From NCBI RefSeq assembly GCF_037975245.1, contig NC_092582.1, positions 19,742,577 to 19,806,576 on the forward strand: a DNA stretch of 64,000 nucleotides, read 5' to 3'. The position numbers and the translations under genes are program-made. This document shows, piece by piece, positions 36,761-48,719 of the stretch (position 1 is its first letter; each line of letters begins with the position of its first letter). The stretch is from Apostichopus japonicus (Eukaryota; Echinodermata; Holothuroidea; Aspidochirotida; Stichopodidae). The notes beneath the pieces are model-generated. The model was not told the origin of the DNA. It saw only the letters and a list, made by a program, of their open reading frames with translations, and ran no database searches.

Positions 36761-39000
36761 TCTCACTGCGGTTCTATATCTGACAAGGTTTACATTATTT
36801 GGCCCCTGCTGACTACAAATGACCTTTGACCTCCCCACAAAACAATAGGATTCTTCTACTCAATGTGTTATTCATATAAACAAATGTTTCATAGGTTGAA
36901 GCTTCCCTTCTTGAAATATGGTGTTTACAAGCGAGGCGTCACACAAACGCACACACCCACACACACACACACACATGTTTGTATTACATTCGGACCGAGG
37001 ACCCCATTGTATTTTCCATTGATCAAATCCACGTACCCTAACCTTAAAAATACCCAATACAATAGAATTCTTCCGAGGACGTGGTGATTCTTTACAAATC
37101 ACAACCGAGGACCTGAAATTCTTTCGTTCAAGTCCTCGGTCAGAAAACAAAACAAACGCACGCACCCACGCACACATACGCCATCATGTATGCAAAGGTT
37201 ATTATTATCATCGAAACCAACAATGCTAGCTTTCAGTCTCTGTTCGTATGTTGTATTGACAGATCGAGTAGGATACCTTTACAATCTGTGTTGTTTTGTT
37301 TCATGTTCAGAATGATTAAGCAATATATTTATGTTGAACAGTTTGTTGATAACATCGTATTTTCCAGTCGTATTTCATTTTCCTCTCCTTTTTTTTTTGC
37401 AGTGGTAAGAGATTGTCTCAAGATGCCTGTTTAATGTTTTAACATTTCAAACCCAACTTGTTTTTATTTATAGGACAAGTTGTTAATCTTAAATTTTATC
37501 AGTCTGATGTCGGTGTATAGATATGGAAAGTTTTGCAGTAGCTGAATGGTTGGTTGGCTTACGCAATGAATTAAAAATAAATTGAAAACATACCTTTATT
37601 TCGCATTCACTAATTTTATTTTATTTGGCACAAAATGGCTACCCATACAGGTGGGGAAGTCCTACAGGTACCGCAACACAATTAGATTAGTGTTCATCCG
37701 CTCGAAAGGTTAACCATTGTCAGAGAACAGAGGTAAAAGTACTTTAGGTAAAGCTTATATAAGCTTGTTTAGGCATGATATCAGTTGTCATAATTGTTCA
37801 TCATTGTTGTGTCATCATTGTTCTTCCTTTATATGAAAGAGCATATTTTAAAGTACAGATGGTGTGAAAATAGGGAGGATCGAAGGTGATATAAACCATT
37901 TTAGAAAATCTTTGGTTAAATGTTGATATTACTCCGAGCGAGCAGATGGAAAGGTGGGGGTTCAGTATGCTAGACTTGCTCCTCTTTTGGCTCAAAATCA
38001 AAACGGTCATGATATGAAAGTTTGCAAGTGCCACGATAGGCCGAACTTGCAGCTATCATGTGGTGGGTAGGATATACCAGTTGAAAACTTCCATCTATGC
38101 TTTGGCAGGTCTTGAAAGTGACGAGTTTAGTTTTTGGTCCATGGAACAATTAATTGTGGTGCGAGACCTGATTGTCGTCTGTCAATATAGCGTACCAAAC
38201 GCAAGGTGTGAAGTCCCTGTTACATGGCTGTTTTACTATTGTTCATTGCACGACATTATTTGCTATAGCTCGATAGGTAACCACTAGAAAACACTCACAG
38301 CCTCAGTTGTTCACTTTCATATTTGTATTAAGAGCATTCTTTGTGCAAAAGCACCGTGACGAGCGTTTGATGCGGTGACATCGGTATATCTTTGTACAGT
38401 AAGAATGTCACGCAATCAGTAATACTAAAATATATATTAATAACAAATTGCTCGTCATTGGGGTAGTTGATAATGTACTGCTTTCGAGAAAAGAAAAGAA
38501 AAGCAAACTACTTGTTGTAATGTTCTGTTTTCATGGTATGAATAATTTATCAATAAACCTCTGACACTAACGAGTTTAGACAACTTACATCTGCTTCAAG
38601 ATCTTGGATTATTTTTGTTTCATATTGTATCCGCTGTGAACTACCTAGTTTGTGTTGAAATCGTATGCTTACTATCTTAAATTTGGATAAGAAGTTGGCA
38701 ACTTGTGCATATGGTATTCGACCAAGGTGAGTCGATTTAATTTCCTTCAAATTGTCTTTATTTCAAGTTAACATGTGAAGACATTCAAGTAAAACTTAAC
38801 AACATGTTTGCAGTTTTCATGAAAGATTGAACATAGAGACAGTTGTGTTACGGGAATTGATCCCTTTTTTTATTTTCTGGGATGGTTCGGGTGTGGTAGT
38901 GGATGGAAGACACGAGCCGACCACGTGTTTCTCTTATGGAAAAGCGAAATAACCACAAGAAAATCATGAAGTATAAATTAAGTAAATATATAAATATAAA
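36761..39000. other. Non-coding DNA, no supported gene
   Basis: There is a CA microsatellite at 36950-36975 (ACACACACACAC) and a repeat containing GAGGCGTC with a TGACCTTTGACC motif at 36800-37000 that recurs in reverse at 46560-46640. Nothing coding is recognised. Confidence 0.4.
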
Positions 39001-39385
39001 TATATATCAAAACAGAACTAGTATTGTTCGATACAGGTGACAAACGCCCACAATGGAATTACGACCTTCCTTACCGGTTTCGAACCTATATGGACATACA
39101 ATCAGCGTCCATAGCCTAGTGGTTATGATGTCCGCATATAAAGCGGGAGGCCCGGGTTCGAATCCCGGTGGAGGTTGGAAGTTTTTTCACTATCTGGATT
39201 TTTCAACTCTCTAATATTTCAATTATATATATATTCATATGCCTGTGTCGTTTACCTCCATTTCATTAACAAAGTCTGTTCAAAGTATCTCTTTTGAGAT
39301 CCGGCTTTAGGAATCACAAATGATTTCGAGTTGGTTAGCATCATGTTTGATCACTAGAGTAAGGCAAATATGTCACCAAAACAGA
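39001..39385 (+). repeat. tRNA-like repeat, third plus-strand locus
   Basis: This holds the last part of one unit, including the tRNA-like section 39105-39175 and the CTGTGTCGTTTACCTCCAT spacer, followed by the start of a second unit at about 39283. It is cut off at about 39385 by an AT palindrome array. The tandem order matches 35721-36092. Confidence 0.75.
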
Positions 39386-39399
39386 AACAATATTTTATA

Positions 39400-39414
39400 T
39401 TATATTATTGCTCG

Positions 39415-39466
<52 letters not shown>

Positions 39467-39567
39467 CGAGAATATATATATATATGCGAGCATATATATA
39501 TAATACGAGCATATATATATAATACGCTCGTATTATATATATATAATTATATATATATATAATATAT

Positions 39568-39612
<45 letters not shown>

Positions 39613-39630
39613 ATATTATATTATTGCTCG

Positions 39631-39664
<34 letters not shown>

Positions 39665-39672
39665 CGAGCAAC
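39400..39672. repeat. AT array with GCTCGTATTATA palindromes
   Basis: TA runs are punctuated by GCTCGTATTATA and its reverse complement TATAATACGAGC. These occur as inverted pairs at about 39409/39462, 39499/39535 and 39626/39660, so the region can extrude several cruciforms. Confidence 0.8.
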
Positions 39673-40820
39673 GATCGACAGCTAGGCAGTGAGTGTTTCG
39701 GCACATGCATACATCATCCAAGCAGCACAAACGTATTATTTTCTACCGGGACTTTCGCGATATAGCCGACGTTTACCAGCTTTGAAAAAATCAATGCATT
39801 GCGAAGGAAAATCATTGATCCGTCTGAAAAGCAATATTTTGTTGGTACGACTTGTCGCGGGGGTAACGTAAACAAATCCTTCAATTAAAAAAAATAGGTT
39901 CATAGTTTCCAAACTGAAATCAAACAAAATGGAAACCTTAATATATTAGTATTATTCTAGCAGATATGCCGACTTTGTGTTCGTAAAATTGTTCCAACAT
40001 TGAAAAACAATATTTGCACACTTTACCCAAAAGAAAATTTAACCCCTATCACAAAATGGTTGGGCTCGAGACATGGTGCCAAAGGTTATGTTGCAACTCG
40101 ATGTCCGCACCTATTTTATACTGAATCATTTTACTTGACATTGATGTAAAAAAAATCTTGGCAAGCTGCCAACAAGAAATTCCACTATTAGTGCTGGTAT
40201 TGCGTCAAAGAAAGTTATGGCGTGTATACTAAACGCTTTACGTCATCGTGGCACAACCTTTGTTACCTAATCGTCCGACCGCATACTTTGCTTAGTCTCC
40301 TGCGACATATGGTTTACAGGAAAATATCGTTAATAATAATAATGGGCTTTGCCGATTATCTGGACGTCTTCAATATATTCGGATATATGCGGGCAGCTAC
40401 ACTGTGTACTACTCAGCTATGCCTTACGTAATTCCTTCATTCTCACTGCATTGGTCCTTTGTACACACAACCAATTTTAGAAGATACAACATAGTTTATG
40501 CCGATACTGAAATAAGCAGCGGCAGAAACCATAACTGATAAAAATAACTTTTACACCCCAAGTTAGTTGTTTATTTACATTTGTCGTCGTTTACCCGGGC
40601 TAAGCTGTCCTAACCCCACCTCTCATGAGGGGCTTGATCAAGCTCGGGCTAGTCCCGTTCCCACGCAGAAAAAGAGTGGAGCAATTTGCCCTCCTCTCGA
40701 TCGGTCGATCAAAGGTGAAGCAAGCCTGCGTTCGTGGGAACGGCCTATAACTGAATTGCTCTTAACACCAAACTTGGTGATATGTACATCTTCACACTGA
40801 TGTTGACTTTCCAAAGTATC
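39673..40820. other. No supported gene
   Basis: Open frames at 39689-39871, 40222-40431 and 40567-40800 (+) have no domain. Stretches such as CCCCACCTCTCATGAGGGGC at 40614 suggest further repeats. Confidence 0.35.
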
Positions 40821-40825
40821 AACTA

Positions 40826-41070
40826 AGACCCCGGTCGCACGTACATTTTTTCAGACATAACGATGGTCCGACCATGGTCCGACCATGGTACGGTTTGCGT
40901 GTGACCGCTCTTTACTATGGTCTGACGATCGTTCGACCATCGTCCACTAAAGATGGTAATTAGCATCGTTAGCCCCGAATTATTCATGGTCCGACAATCG
41001 TTAGCAGTAAGAACCTTGCGTGTGACCGCAATTGCGTTGACCGACTATGCATTTTAGCTTAAACACTGAC
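40826..41070. mobile_element. Possible Harbinger-type transposon end
   Basis: TAA then GACCCCGGTCGCACG at 40826-40843 looks like a TWA target site and terminal repeat. It is followed by subterminal copies of GGTCCGACCATGG and of GCGTGTGACCGC. No matching right end was found in the window. Confidence 0.4.
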
Positions 41071-41270
41071 CTTGGCCGGAAATACCCGATTTCAATCCCT
41101 TGACATAGCGACGCGTGCCTAGATACATACGATTTAAACAACACAAACCTGCACTGCACTGCATATTATACACTAGTCTAATACATGTACTGTACATACA
41201 CACGTACGGTTTCTACCACAAAACAACACAACAGTCAACACTCCGGACAATTCGACAAGACAACTCGCAA

Positions 41271-41560
41271 TGGCGGCCACAGCACGCGGTAAAACTTTGG
41301 AGGAACAAGAAGTCCTGACACTAATTGATATATTTTGGGGGAAGAAGATACAGAGTATGGTAGACAACACCGTCAGGAAGAAGGAGGTGTTTAGGAAGTG
41401 TGCAGAGATGATGGCAAAAGAGTGATACTTTCGGACGCATACGGAGATGAGGACCAAAGTCAATTATTTAATGAGACGGTACAAGCGACAGACGGAATCA
41501 ATAAAAGCGCTACGGAAAATTGAGCTTCAATCGCCATCATCTACTACTTCATGGACGTCG
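41271..41560 (+). pseudogene. Myb/SANT-like DNA-binding domain, stop-containing
   Basis: From ATG at 41271 the frame reads GKTLEEQEVLTLIDIF, then FRKCAEMMAKE, a TGA at about 41424, then RTKVNYLMRRYKR. The spacing and the KVNYLMRRYK end fit Myb/SANT-like (trihelix) domains, found in host factors and in the accessory protein of Harbinger transposons. The terminal-repeat-like sequence just upstream favours the transposon origin. The frame is lost in a poly-G run at about 41562. Confidence 0.5.
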
Positions 41561-42032
41561 CCGGGGGGGGGGGGGCAGGTGGAGCAACTGCTCCCCATTT
41601 CAATGTCGAAAAAATGATAAAACCTTTTGTTTTAGCATGGTATTTTGTCAGTGCTCTTTTGATCTTTAATACACGTCAGCTTCATTAACTCGATTATAAT
41701 CGAAGTAACATTCAGGCCTACTGATTCAGCTACTTATAAAGTTTGGCAGATGCAATTAGCTAGATTTGCCTATAGCCTATTGCAAGCCTACAGTTGGCCA
41801 CTGCGTAATAAAATACATATTGCCTACCTAACCGCACTCGATGGAGTGTCACGAACCGTATGCACAACGACGTCGACAACGTTCGTTCTCATCCTTTCTA
41901 CGATTCGTCCTAAGCTGTTGCACGAACAGCATGTTATGAAGCTAAGCTAGCAATCGTACGTGATACGCGCTTCCTATAAATAACTATTACACTGCTAATA
42001 CATGTGCACAACGATGACGATATTTGTTTTTA

Positions 42033-42395
42033 GACCACTGCACATCTGGCTGTCTTACAAAATATGAAAGTTTATATTGTCCATCAGTTAAGTTCGTGAA
42101 ATTTATTAAAGTCCAGACATTTGACAATAAACCAGAATCATCCTACTGGAAAATTGTAAAAGAGAACTATGTTTGTCTTTCTGATATAATATGTAAAGAA
42201 CATGTAAAAGAATTCAAACAGGAAACAAAATCTGCTGATAATATGATATCATATGATAATGATGAAACTGTCAACACATTGCACCAGATCGCATCTAAGG
42301 ACATTCAATTGTTCAAAAATATCTCAAAGGGGAGGGGGACACCCCCTCCCCTTAATAAATTGAATACAGTTGTTTCTGAACCTGGTCCCATATAA
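42033..42395 (+). CDS. Unrecognised exon-like open frame
   Basis: After an acceptor-like TTTGTTTTTAG the frame reads DHCTSGCLTKYESLYCPS, then SSYWKIVKENYVCLSDIICK and NTLHQIASKDIQLF, stopping at 42395. Codon use looks protein-like and the Cys spacing is suggestive, but I do not recognise a family. It abuts a GGGGAGGGGGACACCCCCTC palindrome at 42329. It converges on a transposon-gene relic on the other strand and may be part of the same dead element. Confidence 0.3.
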   Translation, partial: DHCTSGCLTKYESLYCPSVKFVKFIKVQTFDNKPESSYWKIVKENYVCLSDIICKEHVKEFKQETKSADNMISYDNDETVNTLHQIASKDIQLFKNISKGRGTPPPLNKLNTVVSEPGPI

Positions 42396-42486
42396 AACAA
42401 AAGTGTCTAATGACTGTTTTCAATTAAAATGGTACATCTGATTAATCTGGTGTCTTTTTGCATGGTTTACATATGTTCTTAAAGTT

Positions 42487-43758
42487 TCAAAAATGATCAG
42501 TAATGTGACAGAAATAATCATGTTTAGCTTCGTACCTCATGCACCGGACATGGATGAGTGGACCCACTTCTCTAAAACAAGTAGGATAATGGACCATCAA
42601 GTGATGCTTTGGAATGAGAGAATGAGCTGGGAATACCTCACAGAACTTTGAATGATGTTCATCCATAAGAATACTCAATTGAGCTATTAACCCATGAGTT
42701 CATTTGGCTAAAACATCATATCAATGCAATCTAATAACTTCAACAGCAGCTGAAAGGGCATGTCCCCGGAATATGGAAAGATGCACAACTATATAAAACT
42801 GACCCCCTTTTGACACCTTGAACATATATAGTTTCAAGTTGTTCTGCCTATTGAACATGCAAATTGTGGGAATCTTTGTCTCTCATTTGAATGTTTTTCT
42901 TTGCTGTAAAGTAGTTGTGCATCTTCACGACTGGTCAAACTAATGGCGGCCATAATGACTTGCTGAAAAGCTCTCTACAAAAGCAAATGAGTAAGCACCA
43001 AAAATTGTCTGCACTAAACTGAGTAATAATACCTTTTTTTGTAATGTCCACTATAGGAAGTAGAATACCAAGTTCAGCCAGGTAATTTATATCTTTCACT
43101 ATGTGTTTGAGAATTGGATCAAACCCATATTTTTTTTATATATTCCCCGTGTTAAAGGGCAGCACAGTGAATGTTATTCAAACTATAATTAAACCTTGGA
43201 GGTAGATTTTTTAAACAAAATAAAATGCACCTATTTTGTGAATAGATGTTTTTGTTCCTAAAGGATTCACTGTATCAAAGTCATCATAGGAAAAATGCAG
43301 CTGAAGAGCGTGCAATCCTGTTGTAAGATAGGGGTTTGCTGAAATTGGTTTGCATCACAGTAATCCTTGATGACATCGTCACGACTTTTGTGGTCAAGAG
43401 TAATTAAATGCAAAACATCAGGATGCTTGAGCAGCAGCTCCAGTGTTCTAATATTAATAATTGTTACATAGATAAACGGATTATTCACAGGTACTTGTTC
43501 ATGCAATCTTGTGACTTTGTTAATGTGACTCTCCATACGTATTCTCTACGATATTTCATGAGGTTCTACCATTCCCTACGGGCTAAAGTATTTTCTTCGC
43601 TTGAATTCAGAATTTAGTTCTTGGAATGGATGTGATAGACTGTCTATGTGTTTTTTTATATCATTGTTAACATAATCTTTTTCCAATCCATGTTCCTGGA
43701 AGGTTTTTTCAACAACAGCTTGAACACTACTTATGATTGCACCAATAATATTATCCAT
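42487..43758 (-). pseudogene. Relic of an uncharacterised transposon-associated protein (PKHH/MRFEAKH family)
   Basis: Three minus-strand pieces keep family order. 43758-43576: HPFQELNSEFKRRKYF. 43536-43267: LLLKHPDVLHLI, DVIKDYCDANQFQQTPI, then after a one-base frameshift LQLHFSYDDFDTVNP. 42678-42487: LIPKHHLMVHYP, GPL, CMRYEAKHDYF. I know this motif set from large uncharacterised animal proteins that look transposon-derived; the enzyme class is not something I can state. The middle of the protein is missing and the frame is shifted, so it is a pseudogene. Confidence 0.6.
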
Positions 43759-43759
43759 T

Positions 43760-45815
43760 GAGTTTGCAATTTGGTTTAGGGTATTTCTGAGAGATCTTTG
43801 CGGTTTCAGACATTTACATATTAATCCTGTTGCCTCATTCTGTAGTTCCTGAGGGGAACTGATTTCAGAGGTAGCAAGTTTATCTCCCTCTACATTACAT
43901 TATCATCAGAATCAATAGGTTCAACATTATCCCTCAAATTGTAGGTTGACAATTGCTAGGAGTGTTCATAAGTAGCTTTATAAGACATCTTTACCATCAA
44001 GAATACTCCCAGAAATTATGAAATACCACAAGAGGCAGTAATTTTAGTTTGAACTAGCAACACTACACACGAAACCTCTAATCATTATATCTGCTAAGGT
44101 CACGGGCATCTAGAGGAAGATTTGCAGGGAGGGGGGAGGGGGGCAAACACATTACCAAGGTTCATGACTACTGTGAAGTTGGGGGTGGGATAAAATGTTG
44201 TTCATGGCAATGACAAGTACCGAATAATGCATTGTCCCAACATTTTAAGTACGTAAAAAAGTTCTTCTCTTGCCCTGCAGATCATAATACTTATTATTTA
44301 AATTTTGACTGGCTCTGCATTTCTCCTCCTCGACATGATCATTTCTCTGCAATTAGTGTTGATATAGGATACTGCAGAAGAACTGTTTCGAAGTATAGTT
44401 CCAAAATTTACAATAATTTTCCCATCACAGCAAGTGCCGAAGCCACAAAACCATTGGTGGGGGTCTTGGGTCCTCCTGCAGAAATTTTCTTTCATATTAG
44501 ATGGCTTCTGCGGCCATTTCTTGTATCAAATGATACATGTTCCAGGATAGTTATCAAATAAACATGTTTTGGTGCAAGAGTTATGTCATATCACAACTAT
44601 CTTTTTACTGCTTGATTTTCCAGGGGAGGGGAGTGCCGCCATTGCCCCTTCTTTGCAGAGGCTCCAGGCTTAAGGTCTGAGGTCAACAGAAATCAAAGTT
44701 TGGCTGAGAGCTTATTATCTGCAATAAAATCCAGACCTGTTTATTGAAATAAATTACTTACATGACCTGTTGGTGATTGGTGGTCTTCAAGGCTTTCAAA
44801 CAGGTTGGCAATACCAAAATTGCAAAATTTTTTAGTGACCGTAGGTGAAGTCCGTCTGTGATGGTAGATTTAGGGATAAAAAAATATAACAAGTGTATTA
44901 GATATTTGCCTTATTAAATATGTCATTATTTAAAAGGTCCTTTTCTTTCACCCCAAATCTACCATAAACCTGCAATACCGGTCAGCTCAAATGTTATGTT
45001 TGTCTTAATAACAACAATAGACCGATGCAAAATTTAATAACCTAAGCTAGGAAATTCTCTTGCACAGATCAGAAAAAGGTCTTTAAAGGGGCTCAGTTAT
45101 CTGCTGTATTGGTCACAACTCACAAATACAACATCATATGAACTAGGAAAGTTAAAACACCTTGAACATTGAAGGCCACATTCACAATAGATCCCCAGCT
45201 TAAGATCAAATCAAAGGAGCAAACTGACCCCTCCCAATTCCCACGCCCCCCCGTGAACCGTGGGGTATTAACTTTGGATCTTCTGACATAATAAGATCCC
45301 TCAAGAGACCAAGAAACAGGAATTTATAAACTATCATGTTAAAAAACACAGCCTTGTTCTTGCATCTTTGGCTAATTTGTTGAATGGTTACCACTCAACC
45401 TTGTTCACACTAAAAAATTGGTTGAACTGATCTGCCGTTATTCTGGTCGCTCTCACGGTCTAAATTTAGGGCTTTGATCTGGATCTGATATGCATAATTT
45501 ACACTGGTAATACATCAGGATCTGATATCCTGAAGGTTCTCTGATTACTGATTCACCTGTGTCAATTAAACCAAACTAGCTCTTCAAATATTTCCTACAA
45601 CTGTAGAGGTGTACTTTATGTTAAAATATGACATTTGAACAAATTTTAGTAATTTGACGAGCCCAGTGAGGTATGAGGTATTTAGATGGTTCATGCTGTA
45701 TTGTGTTATGTCATGGAAAACATGGATGCTTAATGTCAAAATCCTAACTCACTTCTGAGATAAAAAAGGTGAACCGTGATTTTGAGACAGAAAGGTCAAG
45801 TCATTATGATAACTT
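43760..45815. other. No supported gene
   Basis: Short open frames on both strands have no domain. G-rich pieces (AGGGGGGAGGGGGG near 44131) and CCACGCCCCCCCGTGAACC (45240) look like MITE remnants. Confidence 0.35.
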
Positions 45816-45819
45816 ATAT

Positions 45820-46007
45820 TAACTTGGTAACCAATTTCGAAACAGGATACCCTCTGTACCTACCAAACACAAAACCAACAAGTATCGAGCCGTACACAGA
45901 TGCCCCAACAGAAGTCTAAGTGCTCCATAAATGTAAACGTGTGGTGATAATGCTGATAAAACTACCAAACCAAACAAGAAAACAGGAGAATGTAATGACG
46001 TCCGAAT
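45820..46007 (-). pseudogene. Isolated SLC22-like transporter exon
   Basis: After an acceptor (CCTGCAG) the minus-strand frame reads SPVFLFGLVVLSALSPHVYI then YGALRLLLGHLCTARYLLVL and CLVGTE. In organic-ion transporters of the SLC22 family, the segment covering membrane helices 3-4 has this pattern: a hydrophobic helix, SP or PN, a YxxxR-hydrophobic-G helix, then the conserved GTE/GVE. A donor-like GTAGGT overlaps LVG. No other SLC22 exons were found on either side, so this is probably an orphan exon from a decayed gene, or one exon of a gene with very long introns. The match is by eye and partial. Confidence 0.35.
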
Positions 46008-46009
46008 CT

Positions 46010-48710
46010 GCAGGAAAGATGAACCGTTTTCAGTTTGATAATTGTACATTAGGCTATTTTATTATCAACGTTGTCCCGATTAGCCTAGCCTATGGACTCT
46101 TGCCTCCCCGACAGTCTCAGGCTGATAATGTAAATAATCAGAATCAGTTTATGAAGTTTTGTCCAAACAAGTAGACATAACTCAAACTGTAAGGTACAGT
46201 ATTAAGTCGAAAGGAAGCGATTATTGGACATTGAACTTCGAAAAGAGCTTTACTTGTCTAATACCGAATAGTTGTGAAGCATTGATTGTGTTTTCCGACT
46301 ACGTATACATTCATATTATGTCGATAGCTTAATAACTCAACAAGAAATGTTTGCAGTACATTTTACAGGGAAATGCGAAATAGACGTGAAAGTTAAAAAG
46401 AATAAATATAGAAAAGATGATTCTATATTCTATTTAACCGGTTTTTATGTTATTGTTGTTGTTTATAATTACATTGAACATTTGAAACGCATATACGCTC
46501 TCTGTCCGTCTTAACGCCGTTGTCGACTGCTCTCTTAAAAGAATCCGTGACACCAAGTTTGTGTGCGTGCGTGTATGGGTCTGAGTTATGGGACGCCTCG
46601 CTTATTAACAGCGTTCCTTCACTTTCACAATGCAAAGAAAAGATTAAAAGCAAACATTAAGACTGTCTCGTCTCTTTGTTTTTCATTGAGAAAGTACTCA
46701 GAGATCGTGAAACCTAGGTTTTTATTGGAGGCCAAAGGTCATTTTAGGTAAACTTGTGGATGTATCTCATATTTAGTATGTGGAGTTTCCATATTGAGAA
46801 GAGGTCAAAGGTTATTTGAAGTCATCAGAGGTAAAAAAAAGTCAGGACACTTGGCAACTAACACGACAGGGGCAAATTGTGTTTATTTTGGGTGTAAACT
46901 CATTACCTTTGTGGTGTTTAATGGCCCTTCCGTGTGTCCACGCGAATCCTTGTAAGCATGAAATCATTGAAATATCAGATTGCTAAGATTACTAATAACG
47001 TTATTGAAAACGTCTAGCATATATCATATACTGATATCAGTTGACTGTTAAATGTGCTCTTGGTTCGTTAGCAATACGTGATCAAGAGTTACAGACGAAC
47101 TAACACGTTGTAAAACAGGGAACTCCCGATTGGTCGGTTGTAAGGTTAAACTATTCCATACGAAATCCTTTAATAAGTCGAAATGTCATATCATATTGAG
47201 ATTATTGCCGTAGATCCAATTTGTTTAATCAAAATAATGAACATGCCTGGTGTGGCAAACTTCCCTTAACGTACGTAGTCTTGCCCTTCAACAAATCTGC
47301 CTGTAAGGGGAATTCGCCTTAAAACCTGGTTTTGACAGATTTTCGAAAGAGTTTGTGAGGGCGCACTCATATTAATTGTAACAGGCAAAGTAACAGCAGA
47401 ATGCCAGGGTCTTGAACAAGACTACCCTACCCTTAACGGGAATTTGTTTTCATATTACGTAATGAGAACATATGCATTAGCTTGGGCATTTTTAGTGACA
47501 TATTTCTTAAATAATGATTCCCTCAACACCTATTCTATTGCATTTTGATTCCTCTCCATGCATTCCATCTCAGCGATCTTAATAGTACATTTTTTGATAC
47601 TATTTGTGTAGTAAATATTCACACATTCATGAATATGTGCCCTTTTTGCCAGAATTTTGGCCCGTTCCCAACTGCAGAGTTCATGGGAATGAAAAGTTCA
47701 GGCAAGAACATCGTCTTTGTTTATCCCAAACATTAATTGATTGCATGCGCGGGCATGTGTATTGTCCTTTTCGTTCAAAACTGTATATATATTAAAATGT
47801 ATGTATGCAATTATGTCCCTATTGCAGAACTGGTTTCTTGAATTTATTGCACATTATAAAGAACTTCAAACTTTTCAAATATTAAAAAAAAGGATTTTCT
47901 TTAAATTAGATTAGACGAAGAAGTGCGAATTCGTCTCCGAAGGTTACCCGGACACGTCGATCTGTGGACATAGGCATGCGCGCAACCTGAATATACAGGG
48001 TCATGGTTTCGAAGACACAAAGAGTAAGTAAATAAGTTGTTTAAATAACAATAAGATTTGCATAGTTAGTACACAACAAAATAACATAAACGTAGAAAGA
48101 ACTAAAATATGATCAGAAGGCCATATCTGTGAGAGGTGATAAACTGTCCTTGTGTGTATCTGATACATTCACAACTTGTCAAAAACTCCACCTTAAACGA
48201 CTCTGCCGATTTGGTTGGTATGTGCAATATGATATGAGCTGGTGTCTCGCAGACCCCACATAATGAAAGGTCAAGTATCAGGGGTCGAAGGTCAAATTAG
48301 GGGGAAGGTACCGTACCTTTTACTCTAGCATGATTGTCAGAGATAAAAGTTTGAAGCGGAAGCGCAAAGTGTGACTTTTTGCTCTGATATAAGGACAAAC
48401 GTTGAATTAAGATTCAAAGGGCCTTTCCAAGTGGAGACTATCAAAATGCATAGTAACAATGGAAACTGATGTCAAAAATTCAAGGAATAAAAGGACAATC
48501 GCTACTTCAGTGTTCAGTTCGGAGTTCATGAGTGGAGGTTGTGAAAATTAAAGATGTTATTATGTAGCCTATCATCAATTGCTCATGAAGGGTGTTTGCC
48601 TTCCTGAAACCTCTTGAAAAGGTCCCAATTCAATACTAAAAAGATCGTCCGTCCGCCAATATCTTATATATGTAAACTTTGTATTTTTGTGTTTGTTTTT
48701 ACTTATTGCA
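46010..48710. other. Non-coding DNA upstream of the sulfotransferase gene
   Basis: No exon supported. A stretch around 46560-46860 shares the GAGGCGTC/AGGTCAAAGGT repeat seen at 36800. The promoter and 5' UTR exon of the sulfotransferase gene must lie here if the splice acceptor before its start codon is used. Confidence 0.35.
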
Positions 48711-48719
48711 CAGGCGTCG

